Assembly (NCBI GenBank): GCA_034620365.1
Contig: JAQGEQ010000290.1
Span: 62,001-126,000, forward strand
Source of the DNA: Pegea sp. RAD2-039
Lineage: Eukaryota; Chordata; Thaliacea; Salpida; Salpidae
DNA: 64,000 nt
Direction: 5' to 3'
Shown piece after piece: positions 48,427 through 61,140 of the stretch. The stretch's first letter is position 1, and every line of letters starts with the position of its first letter. The position numbers were made by a program, and so were the translations under genes. A model generated the notes under the pieces. That model was not told the origin of the DNA. It ran no database searches and saw nothing but the letters and a program-made list of their open reading frames with translations.

Positions 48427-51400
48427 TTAGTTGTTTGAAGCTTTCTGGTTTTTAATCGCCCAATCAAAAGCATTCTGAAACATCTTCATCCATGGTGAGT
48501 CATATTTGACTTTCTTGTCATGTTTCCAACCAACTGGTTGCCATGGAAACTGCCAATACTTGATACATCTTTCAGGATGTGGCATCATGGCTAGATGTCG
48601 ACCATCAGAAGAGCAAAGAGCGGCGATCCCTGAAAAGAACAATATGAAATAAGAATTTAATGAAAATATCTTCACCTTCGGGTGATCCGTTCGGGTTTAG
48701 TGGGTATGAGTTGGTCACGTGACCATGGTGGTCCACATATCTTACAGGGGCCAGTCCATCACTCAAAGTTGTTCTTAGCAATGATTCGTTGGTGAAATTA
48801 AACTTTCCTGAAAAAAATAGTCAGCAGTCAAATAGTCACCTAGCAACCAGTTGGTCACTTAGCAACCAGTTGTCTTGTAACTAACCTTCACCATGAGCAA
48901 CCCAAACTCCAAGAACTGATCCTTCCATTCCTTGTAACATCAACGATTTGCTTTTCTCGATTCTAATCGAAGCAAATCGCGATTCAAATCGACGTGAATC
49001 ATTATGAGCCAAATAACATCGACGGTGTTTTTTCGAATCAATCTTTTCAGTGTCCCCGACCCAACCTAGCAACGCCATCAACTGGCAACCATTACATACA
49101 CCAAGCGAGAAGGTATCTTGACGACATCGAAAGGTTTCTAGTGTTTCTTTCACACGATCGTTAAACAAACAACATGACGCCCACCCTGTAAGTAACCATG
49201 ACAACCAGTTGTCATCAAACTATGACGTCATCAACCTTTTGCAGATCCTAGTACATCAGCATAACTAAAACCTCCGACGAAAACAAGACCCTGAAATTGA
49301 TCTAAATCAACCCGACCTTTCACTAAATCTTCCATTGTGACGTCATATGGTTGAAATCCGGCGTTGTGGAACGCGATAGCCATTTCACGATCTCCGTTGC
49401 TACCCTCTTCACGTAGGATAGCAACTAACGCGCTTTCTGTGTTTATCATACTTAGTAACGTCGCTTATCATCCGAAACGCGATTTTCACTTGGGGTGATG
49501 ACGTCACAACCGCGCAACTCAAAGGTCACATGATATTTAGGATTACAATCAACTTTTAAAAGCCAATCGCGCTCTTGCTTCGAGCATGTGACGTCACATT
49601 GCAAGGATTCCATCGCGAAGCTTGTGGATTCCCAAATATCTCGAAGCTGATTCAAAGATTCTTCCATCACTAATTGATCATTAAAGATGAGAGAAATCTG
49701 AAGAAAACGAAGATGAAGAAGCAATCGCGTCATCGATGACGTCATCACCTCTCGTTCTTTACAAGTCTCACCAACTACTGTAGCAACTACATCAGCTTCT
49801 TTATACGCTTGTATGACGTCATCAGCGCGAGATGTCTCGATCACGATTCCAGATCGCTCAGAAAAGAGCAGTTGAAGAAGAGGGAGATTTGAAGCGAATT
49901 TCAGCTGAAAATTTTGAACAAAATGAAACAAATCGAGAAAAGTCAAAAATTGTTGGTACCTGGACACCTAGATTGCCCGCAAAGGACATTTCTAATATAG
50001 TAGTGACCAGACCACCGTCACTAACATCGTGACCAGCTACTATCAAGTGATTTTTGATAAGGGTTTGGGTTGTTTCCCAACATCTAACAAATAATGAAGG
50101 ATCTTCAATATCTGGGGTCTCCTCCCCAAGTTGCTGATAGCATTGAGCTAAAATACTCCCGCCTGCAGACGACAAGATGCAGAAGATGAAGACAAGATGC
50201 AGAAGATGAAGACAAGATGCAGAAGATGAAGACAAGATGCAGAAGATGAAGATAAGATGCAGAAGATGAAGGTAAGATGCAGAAGATGAAGATAAGATGC
50301 AGAAGATGAAGACAAGATGCAGAAGATGAAGGTAAGATGCAGAAGATGAAGATAAGATGCAGAAGATGAAGATGCATTGACAAACCTAAAGATGCTTGGC
50401 AATGACTGAATGGGATGTAAATGATGCAAGATCCGGTCGATTTGAAATCAGGGGTGACGACTTTTGTGATATCAACACAAGGAGCATACCCAGAAATTAC
50501 CAGAGATGGTGGGGACTTTATAATCTCCTAAATCATCATAACATCAACAACTAAAAGACACAATCGCGTTACTGACGTCATCAACTCTTGCTGCCATGCT
50601 TAAAGAGTCTTTTCCACCATCAATTCCGATTCCAAAATTTTTCATGAGTTCACACATAGCTTCACAAGCCATATACAATTGACTTCCCTCACCTAAAAAA
50701 CATAAAAGTCACGCGACAAGTTTAAGGTGTTCAAATGAAACCTGGCAGTTTAGCGGGCCACATCCAATTAGCACTAGCTTTGACATCACGAAGACACGTA
50801 ATAGGCGCGAAGACCAGGTTCGTGAGACACTCAGCGACCGCCATTCGTGCCCCTGACCTCGAATCACACAACATCTTCATCGGCTGCTCCCCAATCGCAG
50901 TTGCTGTCCCAACTATATCGAAATGGGACAGGGCCACAACTGCTACATCAGCCAAGGGCGTGTGTAGGGGTCCAACACACTGCTGCTGCGCAACAAGACC
51001 ACCAACGCTTCGATCGACCTTTGAGAGAAGAAGATTGGAGATTCAGAGGAACTTTTTTTTAACTAAACTGACTTTATTGGTCAGAAAACGCTTGCTACAA
51101 ACTGATGGATGTTTCAAGACACGCGAAAGAGCTGAATAGAAGCTGATCTGTGGATGAGAGTGAAGATGAGAGTGATGATGTCATGATGACGTCATTTACA
51201 TCGTGAAACTTGAAAGGGTTATGAGATCGATTGATGGATTGGATTTCGTAAATTTTTTGATGTTTTTCGTCAAATAGATGATTAAGATTAAAATTAACTG
51301 GATGAATCTTATCTGTGTCTTCTACTGGCTCCGGGATCAATTGATCTTTAAGATCTGAAGAAGATACTAATCAAATTGAAAGATTCAAAACTTGAAGATT

Positions 51401-54129
51401 TAACCTTGCTCAGATAAAATTATCTGTCCTGTCCCATTTAATTTACCAACCACGTCTAAATTACATCGTTCCCTGGCACATATGGACCTCAATTTGTCTA
51501 AATGGTCCTGATCCACTAGGATAGCATCCGACTCTTGGTACTCAGCGGTCCACAATTCAAGTGAATTAATGGACTGGTCCCCAAGTGTAAACGCTTTTGT
51601 GTACACAGTTGCACCAGCAGGGTCCACGATCTCTTTGATCACGTTACCTGGGAAACTATCATAAGTACATGCTGATTGGTGACATATACCAACCATTGCC
51701 GCCCGCACCCTGGTCATGTATGGACAGGATTGGGTTTTCTGATCCTAATTCGACACACGAACGGACCACACGATTCAATTTTTGTTGCATCTCACCGTCA
51801 CCACGTTGAACCGCGTTCAAATCACGTTTTAAATCATTACATCCATGCATTTGAGATGATGCTGACCCACCACCGAGTCCTATACGATACACTGGTCCAC
51901 CAATCTTACATACTAATGGACCAGATGTGTCTGAATCGACCACAAGCTTATCGATTTGTTTAGAATCAATAGAACCAACCCCAGCACTAAACATTATCGG
52001 TTTAAGCCACTCAAAAAGACCAGAATCCTTTAAATCTACACTACCGGCCCTAAAGAAGCCTGTAGTAGGTCAAGACATTTACAGATAGACAGTGGTTGGT
52101 GGGCAAAACCGACCTGCAATTAGTGGTTCACCAAAAGTATTTCCATAATTACTAGCTCCGTTACTGGCTTCAATAGCAATTTCAATAGGACTAGCGAGCC
52201 CAGTTGCAGCTGACCAAACGCGATTCGATTCCCATTCTAAATTGTGATTTTTTAAATTCAAGTCGCCGACGCAATAGCCCGCGGTCGCTGCTACGATATG
52301 CGAACCGCGTCCAATCGCGTGTTGGTCTCGTTGGCGCCCCCCAGCGCCGGTAGAAGCTCCTGGAAATGGGGCCACACCAGTCGGAAAGTTGTGGGTCTCC
52401 GCAGTCAGCGTCAAATGCCTGAAAGTGTCGATGACGTCATCCGATTACGTCATCATCAAATCACCTGGTTGTTTTTGACATTATCAACGGAGCGACATCG
52501 CCAGGTGATGACGAAATCAACGCATCGACTTCGAAGCCTCGAATTGAACTTCCGTTGTCATGGAAAGCGATGACGTTGTTGTCGTTGCTATGACGTAGCG
52601 TTTCGGTAACCATTTCAAAGAGGGTTTTCCCCTTTTTATTGCCATCTATCACCATTTGTGCTTTGAAGAACCAGTGACGGCTGTGTTCACTGTAAACATC
52701 GTCATGACGTCATTGTTTTCATGTGATGACGTCATTGTTTTCAAGTGAGGACGTCATTGTTTTCATTTGATGACGTCATTGTTTTCAAGTGACAACGTCA
52801 TTGTTTTCATGTGATGACATCATGGTTGTCATATGCTCAATTTATCGGGAGTTTTAGTTTTCTTAAATTTAATAAAATTGGAAGCTTTTTTTTTTAAACT
52901 AAATTTTTTCCAAAATTTTTGTGTAAATTAAATTGATGATTTAGAATACTTTTTAATTCGTTGAAATTCTTTGTTTAAAAGAAATTTTTTATAATTTAGA
53001 TATACAAGTTTTTGATGAAATTGTTTTAAAAAAATTTCTCTTGTAATTTTTGAAATAAGTTTTAATATAACATTATTTTTATTTATTTATATAAAATTGC
53101 TTTTATTTTGATAATTTTGTTTTTAAGTAATTTAAAATTTAATTTTTTCATAAAAAAGTTGATTATTTAAAAGGTTTCAACTTTCATTTTATTTTTATTC
53201 AAAACTATTTTTGTTACAAATCTAAAGTATTGAAAAAATAGCTAAGTTGTCGTTATGTGATGACGTCATCACCTGTTCGATTGCGCTAAATCGAAGCATT
53301 CGACGTTTGTTGGGTTTCGATTCAGTTTGTGTCTGAAGAGATGAGAGTAAAATTTGATGTCCCAATCATCAAACGCAAATCCTTGCTGTTGGTTGGCTTC
53401 CTGGGTCAGGGTAGGAGTTTATGGGGCGTTTTTGGTGCCCTAGAACTCACTTACTTCCAACGCTTTACTCTTTTGGTTCAAAACATCGATTTGGAACCAA
53501 GGTTGGACTTCTACTTCACTTTGAAGGCTTGTTAGAGGTTCAGAGAGGCTGAAAGCAACACAAAAGTTGATTTAATGTCCCGAAACGAGGTTTGGATCAT
53601 ACTGCATGTCTCTCATGGGATCATGAAGAAGATTTAAGATCTTTTCTGGAAGATCTTCATCACTAGGACCTTGTTTTGTGACCTTGTATCTGAATGAGAC
53701 TTCTATTCCTAGAACAGATTTTAATCCTGAATTGTGACAAATTGAAGTTGCATTTGTACAAAAAGGAGTCCGCTGGTTTAATCTGCATCACATCAATTGA
53801 TTTCTTATAGATCTTAATAGATCCCAAAGATACCTTGAACCAATCTCAATAATCTCATCACATTCTTCATCCTTGATCTTCAAACTACTCTTAGATTGAA
53901 GATCCTGAAATCCAGGAATCGTGAATAACCATCGAAGTTTTCTACAAATAATCCGATGAAGATCAGTTGGACAAATATTATCAACTAACTCATGTTCGTC
54001 ACTAGAGGGCGTTGATGAAAAATCGACATTATAACAAATCTCGTACTGAAGATCCAAAAGATGCAGATGATCTTGCAGGAGTTGTTTCGTGATCTTGGGA
54101 TCAAGTTGAAGGTAGAAATGATACAACAT
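48427..54129 (-). CDS. PFAS: Phosphoribosylformylglycinamidine synthase (purine synthesis)
   Basis: Fourth step of de novo purine synthesis: FGAR + glutamine + ATP to FGAM. Twenty exons (first 53834-54129, last 48427-48629) sum to 3,975 nt, 1,324 residues, against 1,338 in human. N-terminal PurS-like part ([12 protein letters not shown]), linker (DLAQSNSEHSRHW), two AIR-synthase-like halves ([40 protein letters not shown]), and a C-terminal glutamine amidotransferase with the nucleophile Cys in GVCNGCQL and the His-Glu pair in MMPHPER. All key residues are intact. Introns are mostly 42-80 bp; exceptions are 50163-50385 (20-bp repeat) and 52690-53272 (22-bp repeat with TGACGTCA). Lies 195 bp downstream of SUDS3 on the same strand, and an acceptor-like ATCATTTAG sits 16 nt before its ATG, as in operons resolved by trans-splicing. 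Confidence 0.96.
48837..48876 (-). repeat. Two copies of the GGTTGCTA-type unit in a PFAS intron
   Basis: The intron 48808-48885 contains ACTGGTTGCTAAGTGACC and a second unit, CTGGTTGCTAGGTGACT, on the transcribed strand. They are nearly identical to the 21-bp unit of the ASAP minisatellite read in the same sense orientation. Confidence 0.8.
50171..50373 (-). repeat. 20-bp minisatellite in PFAS intron
   Basis: About ten copies of GACAAGATGCAGAAGATGAA (plus-strand reading; GACA varies to GATA or GGTA) fill the intron 50163-50385. On the transcribed strand each unit reads CATCTTCTGCATC, a pyrimidine-rich string that may act as the intron's polypyrimidine tract. ORFs across it ([12 protein letters not shown]) are artefacts. 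Confidence 0.92.
50571..50576 (-). other. PFAS splice donor inside a TGACGTCA palindrome
   Basis: Exon 50577-50692 ends AARVDD and the intron starts GTCAGT, so the cut falls within TGAC/GTCA. Choosing this site gives [16 protein letters not shown], the same length as vertebrate PFAS. Confidence 0.65.
52699..52818. repeat. 22-bp tandem repeat built on TGACGTCA
   Basis: Six imperfect copies of TGATGACGTCATTGTTTTCA-type units in the 583-bp PFAS intron 52690-53272. Some copies have GGACGTCA, CAACGTCA or TGACATCA in place of TGACGTCA. Confidence 0.9.
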
Positions 54130-54324
54130 GACTTATATTTAACAACTAAATGATAAAAACATGAAGTTACTTAAAAATTGATTCTGAATACTTTTTTTTT
54201 AAGACAAAAAAGTGCAGACATGATATAAACAGAGATTCGAACCAAAGATCCCAAAGAAAGATTTAGGAAGTTATTTAAAAGTTTGTGATAACAAAGTTCG
54301 AAAGAGAGAATCTCAGAAATCTTC

Positions 54325-55514
54325 TCAAATAGACTTCTTCTTGATGCTGTATCTTCCTTTATTGATGTGAAGAAGAGGAATTCTGATCTTTGCGGAATCA
54401 TTGATCTTTCGGACATAGATTTCACGGTCACTAGTTGAATGTAAGATTGCTGTGTACTTAGTTGTGTCCTTGTGGTTGACAACTAAGATATTTTGGCCGA
54501 GATGAAACCATGTTCGTTCAAAATACAACTTCCCATTTTCCACTCTACACTCATTGATTCCATTCTGCTGATTCATATGTCTGTCACGTGACGTCATCGT
54601 CTTCGCACTTTCGATAGCCTGTAAAGATCGAATGAGATTTTGAAGGATCTAAAGATAGACTCACCTTAAGATCATCTTCTATTTCTTCAGGTGACGCCAT
54701 GTAGGTGATCGCTGAGACACCTTCTCTACGCCGCTTCTCATTGGCTGTTGGCATTGGTTCGTTCGGACGCGGGCGCAGTTTTCGCGTTTGAACTTTCGTG
54801 TTGCTGTTTATCGCGCTGTTTAAATCGCTGTTTTGACGCTCAATTTCCAGTTGTTTCCTTTTCTCCTGGACAAGTTTAAGGCATTTGTTAATTTTTATGA
54901 TGTTGTTGGTTGGCGTTTCAAGGAACTTATACCCAACTGATGAGGTTTAAAGTAAACAATTTCTATGGATTGAATGTTCATAATAACTTACAATTATACC
55001 AGCAATTAAAGATTGTTTTAAATCTTCCTTCTCTTTTTTCCATTCAGCTTTAATTTCTTCTTCTTTACTAATTTGTTCACGATCAAACTACAAATCATAA
55101 TAAAATAATTTTTCTTAAACTAAATCAAATGTTATGAAAGAACAACTTCAAACAAATTTACCCTGGCTAAGTAGAAGTTGTAGTTTAGTTGTAGTCTTCT
55201 TTGTGTATCTTTATGATGAATTTCAAGTTTTTTCTGCTTTCTACAAAACTCAGGAAGTGTTCCGCCATCTAACTGTTGTAATTGTATTTTAATCTGCTTG
55301 CTTTTTTCTCTATACATCTCTTCTTTAATCTCATTTGTATCTTCAATTTTAATTTGATCTGTTTCACTAGCATCATCAGTAACTTCACCTATTTGAAATT
55401 AAGCAAACACAAAACTTTTTATTTAATTTGTAGAATCTTACCTGAACCACCAGTCAAATCATCATCATCATCAAAACTATTATACTCTTTATCTGATCTC
55501 TTTTCTGAAGCCAT
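54325..55514 (-). CDS. SUDS3: SDS3 subunit of the Sin3/HDAC corepressor
   Basis: Scaffold subunit that holds HDACs in Sin3 complexes and represses transcription in the nucleus. Five exons (55442-55514, 55162-55388, 54992-55087, 54665-54865, 54325-54618) sum to 891 nt, 296 residues, against 328 in human. MASEKRSDKEYNSFDDDDDL start, then the Sds3 coiled coil (KSKQIKIQLQQLDGGTLPEF), the RKLRPRPNEPMP segment matching human RKLRRRPNDPVP, EEIEDDLK, and a C-terminal capped Tudor-like part (GKLYFERTWFHLGQNI; REIYVRKINDSAKIRI). All phases agree. The last exon contains one TGACGTCA. It is immediately upstream of PFAS on the same strand. Confidence 0.92.
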
Positions 55515-58130
55515 TTTATAAAAACAATAAAACTAAACAACAAAAAGAGTTCAAAAACATCATATTTTCATAAAATAATATTTTGTTTAAAAAAGGAAGT
55601 TTTATTACAATATTATTTAAATATTTGAAAATGTTTTAATTAGTCTTTATGTAATATATAATACATTTAACAAAATAGAAACAAACTATATAAATTTATT
55701 ACAGATTTTAAATGATTTTTTCACTAATTAATTATTTATAGAATAACACAAATAATATAGTTTTTATTTATAATTTTTTATTATTTTAGTTGAAAACTAA
55801 ACAATACATATTTTAGTGAAATATTCATTCTATATTGACCCACTTCTTTTCAATATTTATATCAATGACAATACAGACAGTTCTACATCACTAAATAGTC
55901 CTAGGAATTTTTGCTGCTGAATTTATCACTCACAGTTATTTGTTGAATAAATAAATATTTATTTTTATCAAACAAAACTAATTTATTTCAATTCTATATA
56001 ATTCTTAGTTATAAAATAAAAAGGTAAAAATTAATTATTTAACAACTACTAAATTATATCTCTATCAAAGTATGAGCAATATCTAAAAATTCTAGACCAA
56101 ATCTAATTCCAAAATAAAACTTCTCTACATTTTTAAAGATTTAAAATCAGAATTAAAAAAAATAAATATCATTATAATATTTATAAATATTGAGTTACAA
56201 GATTAGTTTAAAAATTTTAAAGTTTAATATCTAACAATAAGTACAAACTTTTTATTCAAACTTTTGAATAAATTTAAAATCTGACATAAAAATCCTACAG
56301 AGACACATAAATTTCAATAAAATATAACTAATTGATTCTTAAACATTTTATGATTTAATTTGATCAAATAATGACTTTATCAAATGTTAGCAGTAATTAT
56401 TAAGAATAACTGATTTATAAAAGCATAAAATTAAAACTTAAATGCAAAAATATTCAAACTACACTTTGTAAACAAATGAAAAATTATATAATAAATATTT
56501 CGTAAAATAAATTGAATAAAAATATACTATGTGTTTGAAAAATAAATTTACAAACTTTTATTCCTATTTCCTTTTTATTTCTAAAACTAAACTCACTGGA
56601 AAATTATAAAGAAATATAATAACCTCAAAAAAGTTTACAGCTAAAATATAACAAATTAAAACTGAATAAATGCTTACATAAGTATTTACAAATATGTTTA
56701 AAATGATGAATAAAATAATTGAAGATTTCTAGATGTAAAAAGTAAAACGATCACTGTTCAAAATGACATAAAGTATAAGGGAAATCCCCACTGTAGTAAC
56801 TTAAGTTTGAATTTTCTACTTACGTCGCTGCGATAATCAGAGAAATATTTGTAAACAAAAGTGTTTTATGAGTTTATGCAGTACTTTAAATTAAGAACAA
56901 TTTTTTGCGACGTTTGATAAAGACTCTCAGGTATGTTCTTGAAAACATTCACAAAAGTTATTCCATCCGCCTTCTTGTGACAAGAACTGAAATTATAAAT
57001 TTTATTATAAAACCAAACCTTAGTTGCTTTGGAAAAGTCCCTATTAAAAAAATCTGTATTCTGATCAACAATTAAAATAAAGTATATACGTCTGAATAGT
57101 TTGGATATAAATAATAATAATATAGCTTTAAAATAATAAAATTCTTTTACAGTTTACAAAAATATAATCTTTTTTAATAAATACTTTATCTAGGTTTAAA
57201 AGCAAAAATTAGGATCATAAAAATATATCGTGTCTCTTTTATTTGACAGCTGTTCATTACAAAAATTAACTTAACTTAATGAGGCACCTTAATGAACTTA
57301 ATGAAAAAACACTAAACAAGCTTCAAATTAGCCACAAGAAAATATTTTCTTCAAAAAATAGTAAATTTTATGGATTTGACTCAATCTGCTTTCAAGCACA
57401 AAGCCAAATTATTTTAGAGTTATATTAGGTATCAGTTTTGATTTTTTAAGAATTATTTCTAAAAAGTATTGTTTTCATCAGCAGCCTTACGCCAATACTT
57501 ATAAATCTCACTCTTTAGCAAACTTCCAGGCCTCCTACTGGCTTAATCTTCAATCTAAATTTTTATCCATTTATATTTATATGCCTCCTTTTTTTTATGC
57601 TTTCATGTTTAAGGATCATTTCTGTATATTTTTTCCATAACCTTATATTTTTTACACACCGAAATATCGGTAAGTAATTAGAGCTTTTTTATCAGGTGTA
57701 TAATTGTTTTCATGTATTTTCGTCTAAGTTTATGTGAATAAGTAGATGTAAACCACAAACATCTATTCAACTCTCCACACAGGCTTTGTTAAATTTTTTA
57801 TCATCAATTCAAACTTAGAGCCTTTTGTGAAATACTTTTTATGAGAAGCTGTTACTTTGGTTTGAACAAATTATTTGCAAAATATTTTAACCAGCTGATA
57901 TAGCAAATTAAATTTAAAGTATATTTTCTGTTTTACTTTTGACAATTCTATTTCATCTTTGAACTATTTATTTTTAGACAGATTCTTAAAAAAATGTTTT
58001 GGTAGTATTAATTTTTATATGAAAAACTTATTTAATCTATCTAGCTGAGATAAAGCAAAGTTTACTATTTTGTTTACGTTTAACATAGCAACAAGAATAA
58101 ACCTAAAAATAAAATCGGTTGACCTCTAAA
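55515..58130. other. AT-rich intergenic stretch
   Basis: No supported gene. A stop-free stretch of about 85 codons at 57383-57639 (plus) lacks an early Met, splice logic or a recognisable domain and is probably chance. Confidence 0.45.
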
Positions 58131-58345
58131 TCACTGAACCGTATCACCGAGCAGCGGATCTAAAGAGTGGGTTTAGTTCAGCGCACTCTACTCTTTCAAG
58201 CCTAATGTGTTTGGAAAAAGGTATCCAACATATATCTTCACTAGTCTTATTGCTATGGTGACGGAAGATGACTTCTGGAAGCTACAGTCCCGATTCTGAT
58301 TATAGCCGACCCAAGGCGACGACAGCGCCACCTGGCGGCAAAATA
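58130..58345. other. GC-rich island in AT-rich desert
   Basis: About 215 bp of much higher GC than its surroundings. It contains a tRNA A-box-like GGTTCAGTGATTTAGAGG on the minus strand near 58120-58137, an X-box-like ATTGCTATGGTGAC (58249-58262) and a CTCF-like GCGCCACCTGGCGGCA (58325-58340). No ORF. It could be a SINE relic or a regulatory element. Confidence 0.4.
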
Positions 58346-59879
58346 TATTTCAATAAAGAATATTTTCAATAATAATTTTGAAAGTATTTCGTCAACTTTA
58401 ATGAACAATTTTTAGCAACATTTCTTACTGTTATTCAAGAGATAATTAAAAATTACTTTTAGTAGAATTTATAGTTTAAACCACCAAAGAAAGGTTAAAT
58501 ATAAAGTTTTAAAGCAAAAAGAACTTTATCAATAAACTTCAAGTAAGTATTACACATGTTTCAAATGTTCACACATCAACATTCTTATATAATAAAGTTT
58601 AAAACAAATTTTTTTCATTATTACTATATATCAACATTCAAACTTACTGTAATCATGCTCTTATATCAAATACTCAATTTAAAATATTACATTTATTGGT
58701 ATATCAAATGAGAGTTATATCATGTAAATATACATTTATATTTATGAGTATTCTCTAAGAATAGAATAATCCAATTTTTCAATAATTTTGGAAATATAAT
58801 TTTGTATAATTAACAAAATATTCTACATCATCAATTTGCTTTCCGTAATCACTTCTTCTTGTTGAGAATAAAATCTCCATTGTCATTCAATCTTTATATT
58901 TCTTCTCAGAATTTCAACTTTAATGAAATATGTTAAAAGACACCGAGAGTAGAAAATTGAGATTTTAATTAAAAACTAAATTTGTTATCAAAAGAAGTTT
59001 AGTAACAGTTAATTTTATCAGTAAAAATATTTCAGTCTGTCTTTGAACGAATTCAAAATAAAATCAGTTGTAAATAATTGATTCAATTTGATTAAAAAAT
59101 ATTAAAGCTTTATTAACTTTAAAAGCGTTTTCTTTAAGTGGATAATTTGAAATCAAAAACTTAGTATTATAAAAAAAGCAAAATGAATGAAGCCAAACAT
59201 AAAAAGTTTCAACAATTTTCGTTTTGCTTGTCTAAAAACAGATTAGAACATGAATGCTCGGGGCGTCACCAAATATAAAAGGTCAAAAAATCGTTTTATT
59301 TTCAATCTTGTTAATCATTATAAAACAACCAACACATACCAACAGCAGTTTTGAATAAAATTTGTCAGCAGCCATAATAGTCATAGTTTTAGATTAACTC
59401 GAAGCAATTTGAAGCAATTTTAAAGCTGATTTTAAACAAATTGAAAATAAAAATAAAATTTTATTTGAAATTGAATCATAAATGGATTAATTAAAACAAC
59501 TGATTATAGAGTGAAAAAATTTTTTCAATGTTGGTTTAAACCCACAAACAAAAATTCAATAAAAATTCAGTCAATTTCTGCGAATTGATCAAAATATCTT
59601 AAGAAACAAGACATTAAGTGTGCTTACTAGTTGAAGGTATCAAAAAGTTTTTCTTTAAATGATGAATCTCAAAAAGTAGAAATATATTTTTCATTATCAA
59701 ATTTAAGTCTACTCAAAAGATCATCAAAAAGAAATTAATTTAATAATAAACTTGCCTAATTAGAGTTTTAATCAAATCAAAAATGTTTTTCAAATTATTC
59801 TTAGTTTGATTTCTAGGAAATTGAATGAAGACTTGATTTAAATCTTTACTTGGAACTGTGGATGAATAATACCTTATAG
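58346..59879. other. AT-rich stretch with no recognised gene
   Basis: Nothing supported. It may be intron of the phosphodiesterase-like gene below; I could not find upstream exons with the HD-type metal-binding motif. Confidence 0.4.
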
Positions 59880-59952
59880 TTGGTTTTGGAGAAGTTACAA
59901 GAAGCGCTACTTTCCATTATACTTGCCACAGACATTCAAAGTCAGGAAAGAG
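59880..59952 (+). CDS. Cyclic-nucleotide phosphodiesterase-like exon (partial)
   Basis: A 73-nt exon between a TACCTTATAG acceptor and a GTATGC donor encodes LVLEKLQEALLSIILATDIQ and SQER. This matches the class I PDE catalytic helix ILATDI, and PDE7 has LILATDISRQNE here. A second short exon at 60306-60336 (acceptor AAAATATCAG, donor GTAGCT) continues in phase as GITRNLFELS. No other PDE exons were found, so this is either part of a gene with tiny exons and large introns or a relic. Confidence 0.4.
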
Positions 59953-61025
59953 GTATGCTTATCACTCCTCTTTATCTATTACAAAGTTCAGCTGAAAATG
60001 TTTAAAATTGTTTGCTTCACAAAAAACTTGCTAATTATCAAGTATACCTGTAAGTAAAATCTTTAGCATTTTTCTACCTACAGACTTTTCGGCAATATTT
60101 ACTTCATTTATGTTTACTGAAAGTGAACTTTTCTACAATTAGCAAAAGTTTATATTTTTAATCAGTTTTGAATCAAGTGATTAAAATCTAAATATTTGTT
60201 GAATAAAAAGTTAAAATCCACTTAAGAAGTTTTCAGTGAAGCTTCTTTGTGTTTGTAAAAAGCTGATAAAAATAAAATTTAATCGTTAAGCTGATAAAAT
60301 ATCAGGAATTACACGAAATTTGTTTGAATTATCGAGGTAGCTAAACTCCGGGATTTAATGTTTTGATGATAAGAAGCTTAATATAATTCCAAAATAATTA
60401 TCTGGGGTTTCTGTGTGAAGTTGCATAAAGTTGTAGCTCTTCGTTTAAGTTTCGATATCTGACTAGATGATAGTCATACCCTTCACTTATTAAAATGACA
60501 TCAAGTTAATTCTTATCTTAAGTCGTTTGGTGAACCCAGAATTAACTTTATCTTAAAGTTTAAAATCAAATCAAAGTCAAAGCAGGAAAAATTATTATCT
60601 TTATTTCATCAAAGTATTTTTTTTCTTGGACATTTATCTGAATGTTTTGTTTGGATTGAATTCATTAGTTAAAAATATTTCAATTAGTTAAAAACAGTTT
60701 TGAAGTTTTTAAAGAATACAAAATATCTGTTTATAATTATTAACCACTGTTTAAAAAAAATAACAAAATAATTAAAGTTTGAATAATCTATTTTTAAGCT
60801 ATACAAATAATAAAAAATATATCTATATGTAAAATTTATATTATTATTATTTGTATATTCTAAAGTTTTTTATATTGAATAAGTTTTAACCTAAAATTAA
60901 TAAATACATTTCTAAGTTTTGATAAATAGTTCAAAAAGCAATTTGCTCGCAACAATTTCTGAATATATCAAAAGTTCTTTTTTGAAATATCTTTCTAAAA
61001 TTGACATTTTTTAAACGTTTTTCAG

Positions 61026-61140
61026 CAAAAAAGCAGTTTTTCATACAACAAATATACTTATATCAGACATATCGAAAATTATATTGAGTTCACCAGTGAA
61101 GAAGGTTGTTGGTCGCATGTTGGTGTGGTCGGCGGTGAAC
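61026..61140 (+). CDS. Astacin metalloprotease exon (partial)
   Basis: A 115-nt exon between a TTTTTCAG acceptor and a GTGAGG donor encodes ENYIEFTSEEGCWSHVGVVG then GE. This is the strand before the zinc site of astacin (M12A) proteases, with family pattern YIEF...GCWSxVGxxGG. The HExxHxxGxxH exon that should follow was not found in the remaining 2.9 kb. It is therefore an incomplete gene, a relic, or its partner exons lie beyond the window. Confidence 0.5.

Noticed and set aside
50105-50429. ORFs rich in HLLHL and FIFCIL on the minus strand, resembling membrane peptides
   Set aside because: Translation of a 20-bp intronic tandem repeat in PFAS; PFAS exons on both sides join without it.
57383-57639. 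85-codon stop-free stretch on the plus strand
   Set aside because: No early Met, no recognised domain and AT-driven composition; such a stretch can arise by chance in this much sequence.
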